Shown here one piece after another: positions 1 through 6,729 of a stretch of 7,665 bases of DNA. Made by a program: the position numbers and the translations under genes. Under the pieces are notes generated by a model. The model searched no databases and was not told where the DNA came from. It saw nothing but the letters and a program-made list of their open reading frames with translations. The stretch lies in assembly GCA_041917975.1 (NCBI GenBank), contig JAYRWN010000334.1, positions 1 through 7,665 on the forward strand, in the 5' to 3' direction. Within the stretch, counting starts at the first letter, position 1. Each line of letters opens with the position of its first letter. This DNA comes from JAYRWN01 sp041917975. GTDB taxonomy: Bacteria > Bacteroidota > Bacteroidia > Chitinophagales > Saprospiraceae.

Positions 1-1316
1 CAAATAAATTCAGCGGAGCAGCCGGTGAGGTGAAACTAATGACCTTGGATCCCGGTCATTTTCATGCCGCCCTGATTCAAAAATCCATGTACCAGCAGGT
101 GGATTCGAGCGTGTACGTTTATGCACCTGATGGGCCTGATTTGGAAGAACATCTAAAACGGATAAACAGTTTTAATCAGCGTCAAGATCAGCCCACGCAT
201 TGGGTTCAAAAGGTGTATCGGGGTAATGACTTCTTGCAGAAAATGTTAATCGAAAAGCCAGGAAATATACTAATGGTTAGCGGTAATAACGCTAAAAAAT
301 CCACTTATCTTCAGGCAGCAGTGGATGCCGGTATTCATGTCTTCGCTGATAAGCCTATGGCCATCAACGAAGAAGATTTTTTAATGCTGGAAGCTACGTT
401 TGCAGCTGCCGAAAAACGCGGCGTATTGGTTTACGACATCATGACTGAAAGATTTGAAATCACTACGATTATTCAGCGGACGTTAGCACTGTCTGTAGAA
501 GTGTTTGGTCAGTTGGAGGATGGGACAGCGGATGAACCGGCCATAACCAAAGAAAGTGTACATCACTTTTATAAGCAGGTTTCCGGCAGTCCATTAAAAC
601 GCCCGGCCTGGTTTTATGATACGCGCCAGCAAGGTGAAGGCATTGTTGATGTGACTACACACTTGGTGGATTTGGTTCAGTGGGAAGCGTTCCCGGAGGA
701 AATTATTCGCAAAAATGACATTCAACTTTTATCGGCCAAACGATGGGCTACCCAACTGACCCAGGACGAATTTAAACAATCCACCGGGCTGGATACTTTT
801 CCGGACTATCTGCAACAAGATGTGCACGCTGGAAAATTAACCGTCTATGCCAATGGTGAAATTAATTACCGGATAAAAGGAAAACACGCCAAAGTTTCGG
901 TGCGTTGGAATTACGCTGCTCCGCCAGGGTCTGCGGATACACATTACAGTATTATGCGTGGCACTTTGAGTAATATAATCATCAAACAAGGGACGGAAGA
1001 AAATTATCAACCGACCGTATATGTCGAGGCGATTGCCGGTCAAGACGACATATTATTTGAAAATAAATTAAAACAAGCGGTTACTGATCAATTACACACT
1101 TATCCGGGATTAGTGGTAGAAAAAATAAATGATCACCTGTGGGTAATTCGTGTTCCGGATAAATATAAAGTGGGTCACGAAGCGCATTTCGGCCAGGTGA
1201 CCGAAAAATTTTTACAGTATTTGCAGTCTGGAAAATTACCTGCCTGGGAAGTACCGAATATGATTACCAAATACTACACGACAACTTCAGCATTAAAGCT
1301 GGCAATAGGCAAATAA
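1..1316 (+). CDS. Gfo/Idh/MocA-type oxidoreductase with a Bacteroidota-type C-terminal domain (5'-truncated by window edge)
   Basis: This is a putative NAD(P)-dependent oxidoreductase, probably acting on a sugar or polyol-like substrate; the substrate cannot be read from the sequence. The first methionine-type codon is a GTG at 30, but the frame stays open to the left edge (first full codon at 3), and that GTG encodes the valine of the family-typical stretch VKLMTLDPGHFHAAL. The real start is therefore upstream, and any signal peptide is unseen. Counting from the GTG (428 residues): DPGHFHA at 7-13 stands where a GxGxxG dinucleotide loop is expected; ADKPMA at 106-111 matches the EKP-type motif; VTTHLVDLVQW at 208-218 carries the conserved His/Asp (H211, D214). 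Residues from about 230 to the end match, from memory, the 'putative oxidoreductase C-terminal domain' seen in Bacteroidota. The stop is TAA at 1314-1316. No downstream partner is present, as the next gene is convergent. Family assignment is firm; the reaction is unknown. Confidence 0.9.
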   Translation, partial: NKFSGAAGEVKLMTLDPGHFHAALIQKSMYQQVDSSVYVYAPDGPDLEEHLKRINSFNQRQDQPTHWVQKVYRGNDFLQKMLIEKPGNILMVSGNNAKKSTYLQAAVDAGIHVFADKPMAINEEDFLMLEATFAAAEKRGVLVYDIMTERFEITTIIQRTLALSVEVFGQLEDGTADEPAITKESVHHFYKQVSGSPLKRPAWFYDTRQQGEGIVDVTTHLVDLVQWEAFPEEIIRKNDIQLLSAKRWATQLTQDEFKQSTGLDTFPDYLQQDVHAGKLTVYANGEINYRIKGKHAKVSVRWNYAAPPGSADTHYSIMRGTLSNIIIKQGTEENYQPTVYVEAIAGQDDILFENKLKQAVTDQLHTYPGLVVEKINDHLWVIRVPDKYKVGHEAHFGQVTEKFLQYLQSGKLPAWEVPNMITKYYTTTSALKLAIGK

Positions 1317-1702
1317 TTAATATTTTAACAATAATACCCTGAGCAATTTTTCAAAATAGTGGTGAATTGACTAATTTTAATTGGGCGAAGAACTGCAATT
1401 ATTTTCGTTGAACCAAACAAGTTTATTTTAACCATTTTTAATCTGCGCGGTTCCCGTTTCATCTATTTAGGTTAACAATTTTTGATTGATTTGAGAAAAT
1501 GTAAACTATCGTTAAGACAAACAAATTTAGCTTGAACTATCTTTTTTAGAATAATAAATTGTTGTCCTAATTAGCCACAGTCACACCCCACATTATCCCC
1601 AGTTAAAATAATTATTTAGTTTGGAAATCTTCATTTTAAACCGCACAAGTTTGGAGAACCACACGACGTGTATTCGTATATCTGTAATTTGTTTTTGACT
1701 GC
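1317..1702. other. AT-rich convergent intergenic stretch, no gene seen
   Basis: Between the oxidoreductase stop and the nrdJ terminator I see no convincing ORF, RNA gene or repeat. A weak inverted repeat (TAATTG/CAATTA arms around 1378-1400) and an 11-base palindrome ACACGACGTGT at 1661-1671 are present, but neither is followed by a clear T tract on the plus strand. I therefore cannot assign a terminator to the plus-strand gene. Confidence 0.6.
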
Positions 1703-1741
1703 AAAAAAAATATGGCAGAGCGGAATACCCATCTGCCATAT
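1703..1741 (-). terminator. Rho-independent terminator of nrdJ
   Basis: A perfect 10-bp stem (ATATGGCAGA at 1710-1719 against TCTGCCATAT at 1732-1741) encloses a 12-base loop. Read on the minus strand, the stem is followed directly by eight T residues (plus-strand A run 1703-1710). It begins about 36 bases after the nrdJ stop codon, which is the right place and polarity. On the plus strand the stem is followed by a mixed A/T stretch, so it is a much poorer terminator in that direction. Confidence 0.88.
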
Positions 1742-1777
1742 ATAAAAATTGAATGGTTTAAAAAGGAGATATTTCGT

Positions 1778-4345
1778 TTAGCCGCATTCGCTGTACCCGC
1801 AGCTTTTGCAGCACAAGCATCCTTCCTTATATTGTAGTCCGTCCGGGTCCTGGCAATGAGGGCATTCAGAGTGGGAGGCCGATGTGCCATCCGGAACAAA
1901 TTGTTTTAATGCCCGCACTACGCCATTTTTCCAGGTATTGATATATTCTTCTTCCACATTTAATCCGGAGATGAGGTCCATGACTTGCACAATGGGCATA
2001 CCATGACGCAATACCCCGGAGATCAGTTTGGCATAATTCCAGAATTCTTTATTGAATGACCGGCTGAGGCCTTCGATAGTGACATGATATCCTTCACGGT
2101 CGCAAAAGCGAAAGTCGTAACGGTTACCGCCATGTTCATCCTTACGTTTTAAGACCCACCCTTTGGTCACATAATGTGGCAGGCGGAAGGTGTCTTCTGC
2201 TTTACCGGTGAATATTTCATAAGGCCGGTTATCAATCATGCCGAGGACTCCGATCCAATCCTCATCATTATTTTTAAAGCGCACTACAGCAGCCTCCAAT
2301 TTCTCCGGGCGTTTGGGAGGGAAGGTTTCGGTGATGGTTTCTTTTTTATTTTCTTTTTTCGGTGTTTCACTGACCAAAACGCCGGAACGTGAACCATCGC
2401 GGTAGATGGTACAGCCTTTACAGCCGCATTCCCAGGCGGTTTCGTAGATTTTCCGCACCATATCTTCAGGAGTAGATTCGGGAATATTGACGGTGACACT
2501 GATGGAGTGGTCTACCCATTTTTGGATAGCGCCTTGCATGGTCACTTTTTTGACCCAATCAATATCATTGGCGGTAGCTTGACGGTATGGAGAGCGGGCA
2601 ATGAGCGCATTGAGCTCGTCATTACTCATCCGGGCTACTTTATGTACATCATAGCCATGTAACTCCAGCCAGGTAATAAATTTATGATGCAATACATGGT
2701 ATTCTTCCCAATGGTCTCCGACTTCATCGATAAAGGTGACTTTGGCTTCTTTATCGTTAGGATTTACTTTACGGCGTCGTTTATAGCTAACCAAAAAGGC
2801 AGGTTCAATACCAGAGGTGGTCTGGGTCATGATGCTGGTGGTACCGGTAGGAGCGATGGTCAGCAGGGCGATATTGCGACGGCCATATTTAGTCATGTCC
2901 TGGTACAATTCAGCATCGGCTTCTTTAAGGCGGAGGATGAAGGGGTTTTTGACTTCCCGCTCGGCATCATAAATGGGGAAAGAACCTCTTTCGCGGGCTA
3001 AAGTGACTGAAGAGCGATAGGCGTTAAGGGCCAGCCGTTTTTGGATTTCCACTGCAAAATCAATAGCTTCCTGGCTTCCATAACGGAGGTTAAGGGCAGC
3101 TAACATATCTCCTTCAGCGGTTATACCGACTCCGGTCCGCCTGCCGGTGATACACATGACCCGGATTTTTTCCCACAGCTGTCGTTCAGTGAGTTTTACC
3201 TCCGGCGCTTCCGGATCTGCGTCAATTTTTTCCAGAATCTGATCTATTTTCTCCAATTCCAGATCAATTATGTCATCCATCAGACGTTGGGCTAACTGCA
3301 CATGCTGAGTAAATAGTGGCATGTTAAAAGAAGCCAGCGGCGTAAACGGTTCGTCCACATAACTGTATAAGTTAATGGCAAGCAGGCGACAGCTATCGTA
3401 AGGGCAGAGCGGAATTTCTCCACAAGGGTTAGTCGATACGGTGCGAAACCCCAGATCGGCATAACAATCTGGGATTGACTCGCGAATGATGGTGTCCCAA
3501 AAGAGGACTCCGGGTTCGGCGCTTTTCCAGGCGTTATGGATAATTTTACTCCAGATGGCATTCGCATCCACTTCTTTGGTCACTTTCGGATTATGGCTGT
3601 CGATGGGATATGTCTGGGTGTAAGGTTTGTTAGCCATGGCGGAACGCATGAACGCATCGTCTATACGCACCGACACGTTGGCACCGGTGACTTTTCCGCG
3701 TTCCAATTTGGCATCAATAAAGTCCTCCGAATCCGGATGTTTTATAGATATGCTCAGCATCAAAGCACCCCGACGTCCGTCCTGAGCCACCTCGCGCGTA
3801 GAGTTAGAATAGCGCTCCATGAAGGGTACGATACCTGTTGAAGACAAGGCACTATTTTTAACTGGTGAACCTTTAGGCCGAATATGTGAGAGGTCCTGTC
3901 CTACTCCGCCACGCCGTTTCATGAGTTGCACTTGTTCTTCGTCAGATTTAATAATTCCTCCGTACGAATCTGCCGAGCTACCAATGACGAAACAGTTGGA
4001 CAAGGAAGAAATCTGCATGGTATTTCCTATGCCGGCCATAGGGCTTCCTTGCGGTACGATGTATTTAAACTTGGACAATAAGCCGAAAATAGTCTCTTCG
4101 CTGACGGGATTAGAATATCGTTTCTCTACGCGAGCCAATTCACTGGCGATGCGTTGGTGCATATGTTCGGGAGATGCTTCATAGATATGACCTTGTGAGT
4201 CTTTGAGGGCGTATTTATTTATCCAGACGTTGGCAGCGAGTTCGTCACCGTCAAAATAAGCCAATGAGGCTTGCATTGCTTCCTCATAGGAATACACACG
4301 CGTATATTTTGGCTCCTGCACCGGCCGGAGGGTCATCGTTTCCAT
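1778..4345 (-). CDS. nrdJ: Adenosylcobalamin-dependent (class II) ribonucleoside-diphosphate reductase
   Basis: This enzyme converts ribonucleotides (probably diphosphates) to deoxyribonucleotides in the cytoplasm, using a thiyl radical generated from coenzyme B12, so it needs neither oxygen nor a radical-harbouring beta subunit. The 855-residue product has the RNR barrel motifs in order: SSLSNCF with redox Cys C118; RRGGVGQDLSHIRPKG at 144-159; STNPCGEIPL with N306, radical Cys C308 and E310; the second redox Cys C319; IAPTGTTS at 497-504; SGIEPAF at 511-517; GCKGCTIYRDGSR at 641-653. A C-terminal domain (about 681-800) and a Cys-rich tail (C828, C831, C843, C845, C846, C849, C854; CPHC and CGYSEC) follow, as in the long NrdJ group, where the tail re-reduces the active site. 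There is no N-terminal ATP-cone motif and no class I C-terminal Tyr pair. The ATG at 4343-4345 is supported by an AAGAGG Shine-Dalgarno 6 bases upstream. It appears monocistronic, with its own leader and terminator. The class and catalytic residues are clear; regulation is inferred. Confidence 0.96.
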   Translation of the reverse strand: METMTLRPVQEPKYTRVYSYEEAMQASLAYFDGDELAANVWINKYALKDSQGHIYEASPEHMHQRIASELARVEKRYSNPVSEETIFGLLSKFKYIVPQGSPMAGIGNTMQISSLSNCFVIGSSADSYGGIIKSDEEQVQLMKRRGGVGQDLSHIRPKGSPVKNSALSSTGIVPFMERYSNSTREVAQDGRRGALMLSISIKHPDSEDFIDAKLERGKVTGANVSVRIDDAFMRSAMANKPYTQTYPIDSHNPKVTKEVDANAIWSKIIHNAWKSAEPGVLFWDTIIRESIPDCYADLGFRTVSTNPCGEIPLCPYDSCRLLAINLYSYVDEPFTPLASFNMPLFTQHVQLAQRLMDDIIDLELEKIDQILEKIDADPEAPEVKLTERQLWEKIRVMCITGRRTGVGITAEGDMLAALNLRYGSQEAIDFAVEIQKRLALNAYRSSVTLARERGSFPIYDAEREVKNPFILRLKEADAELYQDMTKYGRRNIALLTIAPTGTTSIMTQTTSGIEPAFLVSYKRRRKVNPNDKEAKVTFIDEVGDHWEEYHVLHHKFITWLELHGYDVHKVARMSNDELNALIARSPYRQATANDIDWVKKVTMQGAIQKWVDHSISVTVNIPESTPEDMVRKIYETAWECGCKGCTIYRDGSRSGVLVSETPKKENKKETITETFPPKRPEKLEAAVVRFKNNDEDWIGVLGMIDNRPYEIFTGKAEDTFRLPHYVTKGWVLKRKDEHGGNRYDFRFCDREGYHVTIEGLSRSFNKEFWNYAKLISGVLRHGMPIVQVMDLISGLNVEEEYINTWKNGVVRALKQFVPDGTSASHSECPHCQDPDGLQYKEGCLCCKSCGYSECG

Positions 4346-4351
4346 TTCTTA

Positions 4352-4357
4352 CCTCTT
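4352..4357 (-). promoter_or_regulatory. Shine-Dalgarno of nrdJ
   Basis: On the minus strand AAGAGG lies 6 bases before the ATG at 4345. It fixes the start codon over the alternative Met three residues later. It is notable because none of the other complete genes in the window shows a comparable site, in line with the weak use of Shine-Dalgarno sequences in Bacteroidota. Confidence 0.7.
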
Positions 4358-4395
4358 AAATTTACTTAAAAAAAGTTTTTACAACGGTTTCCTGG

Positions 4396-4469
4396 TCAAA
4401 AAAATTAGTGTAGCTGTTTTCCTCGGGTCGAAGATAATTTGCGGGAGATTTTTTCACTATTTATTGAAC
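4396..4469 (-). promoter_or_regulatory. Possible NrdR-like boxes upstream of nrdJ (weak)
   Basis: NrdR represses RNR genes by binding 16-base palindromes resembling ACACWATATATWGTGT. Positions 4454-4469 (TCACTATTTATTGAAC) agree at 11 of 16 positions, including the core CACTAT-TATTG. Positions 4396-4411, ending TTAGTGT, also agree at 11 of 16. The 58-base offset is not the usual 2-3 helical turns between paired NrdR boxes, and this DNA is AT-rich, so chance matches are quite possible. Confidence 0.25.
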
Positions 4470-4475
4470 AAAAAG

Positions 4476-4496
4476 TTATACACATGATGTGGAAAA
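4476..4496. promoter_or_regulatory. Inverted pair of DnaA-box matches upstream of nrdJ
   Basis: TTATACACA at 4476-4484 (plus strand) and TTTTCCACA at 4488-4496 (minus strand) both match the DnaA box consensus TTWTNCACA perfectly and face each other with 3 bases between. A third, imperfect match (TTTTTCACT, 8 of 9) lies at 4450-4458. The pair lies 131-151 bases upstream of the nrdJ start codon. DnaA boxes are known to control the class I nrdAB operon of E. coli; a role in nrdJ control here is inference. The inner CACAT-G-ATGTG palindrome could instead be the site of another dimeric regulator. Confidence 0.5.
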
Positions 4497-4499
4497 CTA

Positions 4500-4640
4500 T
4501 GTTTACGTTACTGTATATCAGCTATTTATACAATTATTTTATTATTTTTATACCGGTCAAAATGTATAATATTTTTTTTTCATAAGTAGAAACCTTTTTT
4601 GCGATTATTTTTAAAAATTTTTTTTTTGAGGCAACGGACT
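4500..4640. other. Very AT-rich tract with long T runs
   Basis: This stretch between the DnaA-box pair and the end of the M20 gene is nearly all A/T, with T runs at 4572-4580 (9), 4595-4600 (6), 4608-4612 (5) and 4618-4627 (10, preceded by five A). No ORF of substance is present. It could be intrinsically bent or easily melted DNA flanking the nrdJ promoter. No GC-rich stem precedes the T runs, so I do not call a plus-strand terminator. Confidence 0.45.
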
Positions 4641-4647
4641 TAACCCT

Positions 4648-4679
4648 TAAGACGTTTAATTTTTCTTAACCCCGTCTTA
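4648..4679. repeat. Inverted repeat between the M20 gene and the nrdJ leader
   Basis: The arms TAAGACG (4648-4654) and CGTCTTA (4673-4679) are perfect complements with an 18-base spacer. No T tract follows on either strand at the right distance, so a classic terminator is unlikely. It could be an operator or an mRNA 3'-end stabilising hairpin. Confidence 0.35.
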
Positions 4680-4721
4680 GACAGACTATTACATCCTTTC
4701 GCCTAAACATAATGGCCGGAG

Positions 4722-4740
4722 AACCAGCTCAAGACTGGTT
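4722..4740 (-). repeat. Small stem-loop just after the M20 gene stop
   Basis: The arms AACCAG (4722-4727) and CTGGTT (4735-4740) enclose a 7-base loop. On the minus strand the hairpin begins about 11 bases after the M20 gene stop codon. It is in the right place for a transcript 3' end, but there is no following T run, so it is at best a weak or factor-assisted terminator. Confidence 0.4.
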
Positions 4741-4751
4741 TACATTCCATT

Positions 4752-6218
4752 TTATTTATCGCGGTAATTGAGAGGAACGTCGCGGGTGCCAAGTAATGCT
4801 TCATATTTAAAGTCCTGCCCACGGCGTTTTAGTAATTCCGCTTTAGCTTGTGACAGCACCGCAGGGTTTTTAAATAAGTCTTGGGCGGACATGGCCATCG
4901 TTTTAGCCGCATTAAGCATACCCTTATAACCAATACTCATCCCTCCGCTAGCCACAGCCTGCCAGCTGTGGGCAGTTGTTCCCGGCACCCACGTTGCGGT
5001 TGACAAGCCGGCCGTTGGCACCATCCAGCTAACATCGCCAACGTCCGTAGAAAAAGGCGCAGCCTCGTTACTGACCCGGAAAGGCAATACTTTGGCAGCA
5101 TCTTCCGGTTTAAGTCCCGGCATATCCAAGGTGGTCATCAGCTGTTCGGCGAAGGCCCTCTCTTCAGTATTATAAATTACCCCGCCTACTAAATCCAGAT
5201 TTTTGTGCATGATTGCAGACAAAGCTTCGTTTGGCAATAAATTATAGGCTCCACCATCTATTTCATATTCCACCTTGGTTTCGGTGCCCATAGCCGCCCC
5301 TTTGGCGGCCAGGACCAGGCGTTCGAAGATTTCTTTAACATCTTTCATCTGTGGATGCCGTACATAATAATATACTTCGGCGTAAGCGGGTACGACGTTA
5401 GGGGCTTCCCCGCCTTTGGTGATCACATAATGCAGCCTGGTCTCCTGAGGTACGTGTTCCCGCATCATGTTGACCATATGATTCATCGCTTCCACGCCGT
5501 CCAAGGCACTGCGCCCGCGGTGGGGGGAACCAGCGGCGTGTGAAGCAATACCGGTAAATTTAAAGGTAGCGGATTTCACTGCCAGGCAGGAGCCCGCCGA
5601 AGCGGAATTGAAACTGCCGGCATGCCAATGAAGTACAGCGTCCACATCATCAAACAATCCTGCACGTACCATGTATACTTTCCCACTCCCGCCTTCCTCA
5701 GCCGGTGTTCCGTACAGGCGAATCGTCCCTGGTTGCCCTGAATTGGCCAGCCAACTCTTTACGGCAATAGCTGCTGCCACCGACCCTACCCCAAAAAGGT
5801 TGTGTCCGCAGGCGTGACCGGCAGTGCAATCGGCCCGTTCTTGCTGATAGGGCACAGCATCCTGGCTTACGCCCGGTAAAGCATCAAACTCCGCTAAAAT
5901 ACCAATGATGGGATGTCCCTGGCCAAAAGAAGCGACAAATCCGGTGGGCATGCCCGCCACACCAGCCTCCATCCGAAAGCCGGCATCCATCAAGGCTTTT
6001 TGTAAGAGAGCGGAACTTTTGTACTCTTTATAACCCATTTCGGCCCAGTCCCAAATGTCTTTAGCCATTTTTTGATAAAAAGACGCCTGGCCATCTACAT
6101 TCTGTACCAGCTGTTGTTGACCGGGAGTCAAAACGGTTTTGGGCTGCGCCCCGGCAGTCCAGGTCACGATGAATGTCAATAGGGCGCTAACCAGGTAATG
6201 GATAAAATTCAACTTCAT
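4752..6218 (-). CDS. Exported M20-family amidohydrolase, AbgB-like
   Basis: This is a dinuclear metal-dependent amidohydrolase/peptidase that probably cleaves an N-acyl or aminobenzoyl-glutamate-like amide; the substrate is not readable. The 488-residue protein starts with a typical signal peptide (basic start MKLNF, hydrophobic 8-20, cleavage likely after TAGAQ near residue 25), implying a periplasmic or secreted enzyme. M20D motifs are complete: AEFDALPG at 109-116, GHACGHN at 134-140 (C137, H139), GTPAEEGG at 170-177 (E174/E175), LHWHAG at 196-201 (H197), and GTTAHSW at 413-419 (H417). The dimerisation ('lid') domain spans about 212-325 and contains SHAAGSPHRGRSALD. Length and motifs fit AbgB (about 480 residues in E. 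coli) rather than shorter carboxypeptidases, but E. coli AbgB is cytoplasmic and works with AbgA, and no AbgA is present here. The start is ATG at 6216-6218, without a Shine-Dalgarno. It lies about 52 bases after the mgtC-like gene and is probably the last gene of that operon. Confidence 0.93.
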   Translation of the reverse strand: MKLNFIHYLVSALLTFIVTWTAGAQPKTVLTPGQQQLVQNVDGQASFYQKMAKDIWDWAEMGYKEYKSSALLQKALMDAGFRMEAGVAGMPTGFVASFGQGHPIIGILAEFDALPGVSQDAVPYQQERADCTAGHACGHNLFGVGSVAAAIAVKSWLANSGQPGTIRLYGTPAEEGGSGKVYMVRAGLFDDVDAVLHWHAGSFNSASAGSCLAVKSATFKFTGIASHAAGSPHRGRSALDGVEAMNHMVNMMREHVPQETRLHYVITKGGEAPNVVPAYAEVYYYVRHPQMKDVKEIFERLVLAAKGAAMGTETKVEYEIDGGAYNLLPNEALSAIMHKNLDLVGGVIYNTEERAFAEQLMTTLDMPGLKPEDAAKVLPFRVSNEAAPFSTDVGDVSWMVPTAGLSTATWVPGTTAHSWQAVASGGMSIGYKGMLNAAKTMAMSAQDLFKNPAVLSQAKAELLKRRGQDFKYEALLGTRDVPLNYRDK

Positions 6219-6270
6219 GATTTTAAATAAGTAAAAAGATTAAATGAGTTAACAATTAATAAAGTTATAC

Positions 6271-6720
6271 TTATGAAGGCTTACTCCGGTCAGTCGATGG
6301 CTTACCCGTTTTTTTCTTCTCCAGCCAGGTATCTAAAAAACTGAGGGAATTAATAAGAATCACAAACCCGGTAGCAATTGCGGTCATGTAAACTGATGCG
6401 GCTGCAGCAAGACATCCTAAGGCCGCACTACACCACAATGTAGCGGCTGTGGTGAGCCCATACACCGTCAAACCTTGTTGCATAATAACCCCAGCACCTA
6501 AAAAGCCCATTCCGGTCACTACCTGAGCGATGATACGGGTCACATCCCCTTTTTCCGCAGTCAACATGACCGATAGACAGACATAAATGGCCGCACCCAC
6601 CGCGACCAGCATGTTGGTACGCAATCCCGCGCGTTTATTATGTAGTTCCCGCTCCAGGCCTACCAGGCCCCCGGCGCCCATGGCTACCGCTAATCTCCAG
6701 GCCAGTTCCGACTCTTCCAT
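6271..6720 (-). CDS. MgtC/SapB-family membrane protein, short form
   Basis: This is a small integral inner-membrane protein. MgtC proteins are linked to growth at low magnesium and, in Salmonella, to restraint of the F-type ATP synthase; in environmental bacteria their role is unsettled. Numbered from the ATG at 6718-6720 (149 residues), the signature motifs are GGLVGLERE at 17-25, AGLRTNM at 31-37, TGMGFLGAG at 69-77 and GLTTAATLW at 88-96. About five hydrophobic segments (roughly 6-22, 35-53, 65-80, 90-108 and 111-129) are followed by a basic tail. The cytoplasmic ACT-like C-terminal domain of full MgtC (about 230 residues) is absent, so this is the SapB-like short type. A TTG in frame at 6724-6726 would add two residues; the ATG is preferred. 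It begins about 9 bases after the stop of the upstream bstA-like gene, indicating co-transcription and perhaps translational coupling. Confidence 0.92.
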   Translation of the reverse strand: MEESELAWRLAVAMGAGGLVGLERELHNKRAGLRTNMLVAVGAAIYVCLSVMLTAEKGDVTRIIAQVVTGMGFLGAGVIMQQGLTVYGLTTAATLWCSAALGCLAAAASVYMTAIATGFVILINSLSFLDTWLEKKKTGKPSTDRSKPS

Positions 6721-6729
6721 GTACAAGGC

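Noticed and set aside
1585..1605. TTATCCCCA, a one-mismatch DnaA box in the convergent gap.
   Set aside because: It is single, imperfect and not near a promoter; it is likely chance.
1761..1770. AAAAGGAGAT, resembling a strong Shine-Dalgarno on the plus strand.
   Set aside because: No start codon follows at a usable distance, and the downstream sequence is the antisense of nrdJ.
1636..1899. Minus-strand open frame of 87 codons overlapping the nrdJ 3' end and its terminator.
   Set aside because: It runs through the terminator hairpin and overlaps nrdJ in another frame; its composition is not protein-like.
3819..4184. Long antisense open frames inside nrdJ on the plus strand (also 2684-3001 and 3536-3841).
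   Set aside because: They lie fully within a strongly supported enzyme gene, show no recognisable domain, and have no independent start signals.
4346..4500. Possible cobalamin riboswitch before the B12-dependent nrdJ.
   Set aside because: I see no B12-box-like GCCACTG element or conserved core, and such riboswitches usually control B12-independent alternatives.
4560..4630. T runs that might mark a plus-strand terminator.
   Set aside because: No GC-containing stem precedes them, and no plus-strand gene ends nearby.
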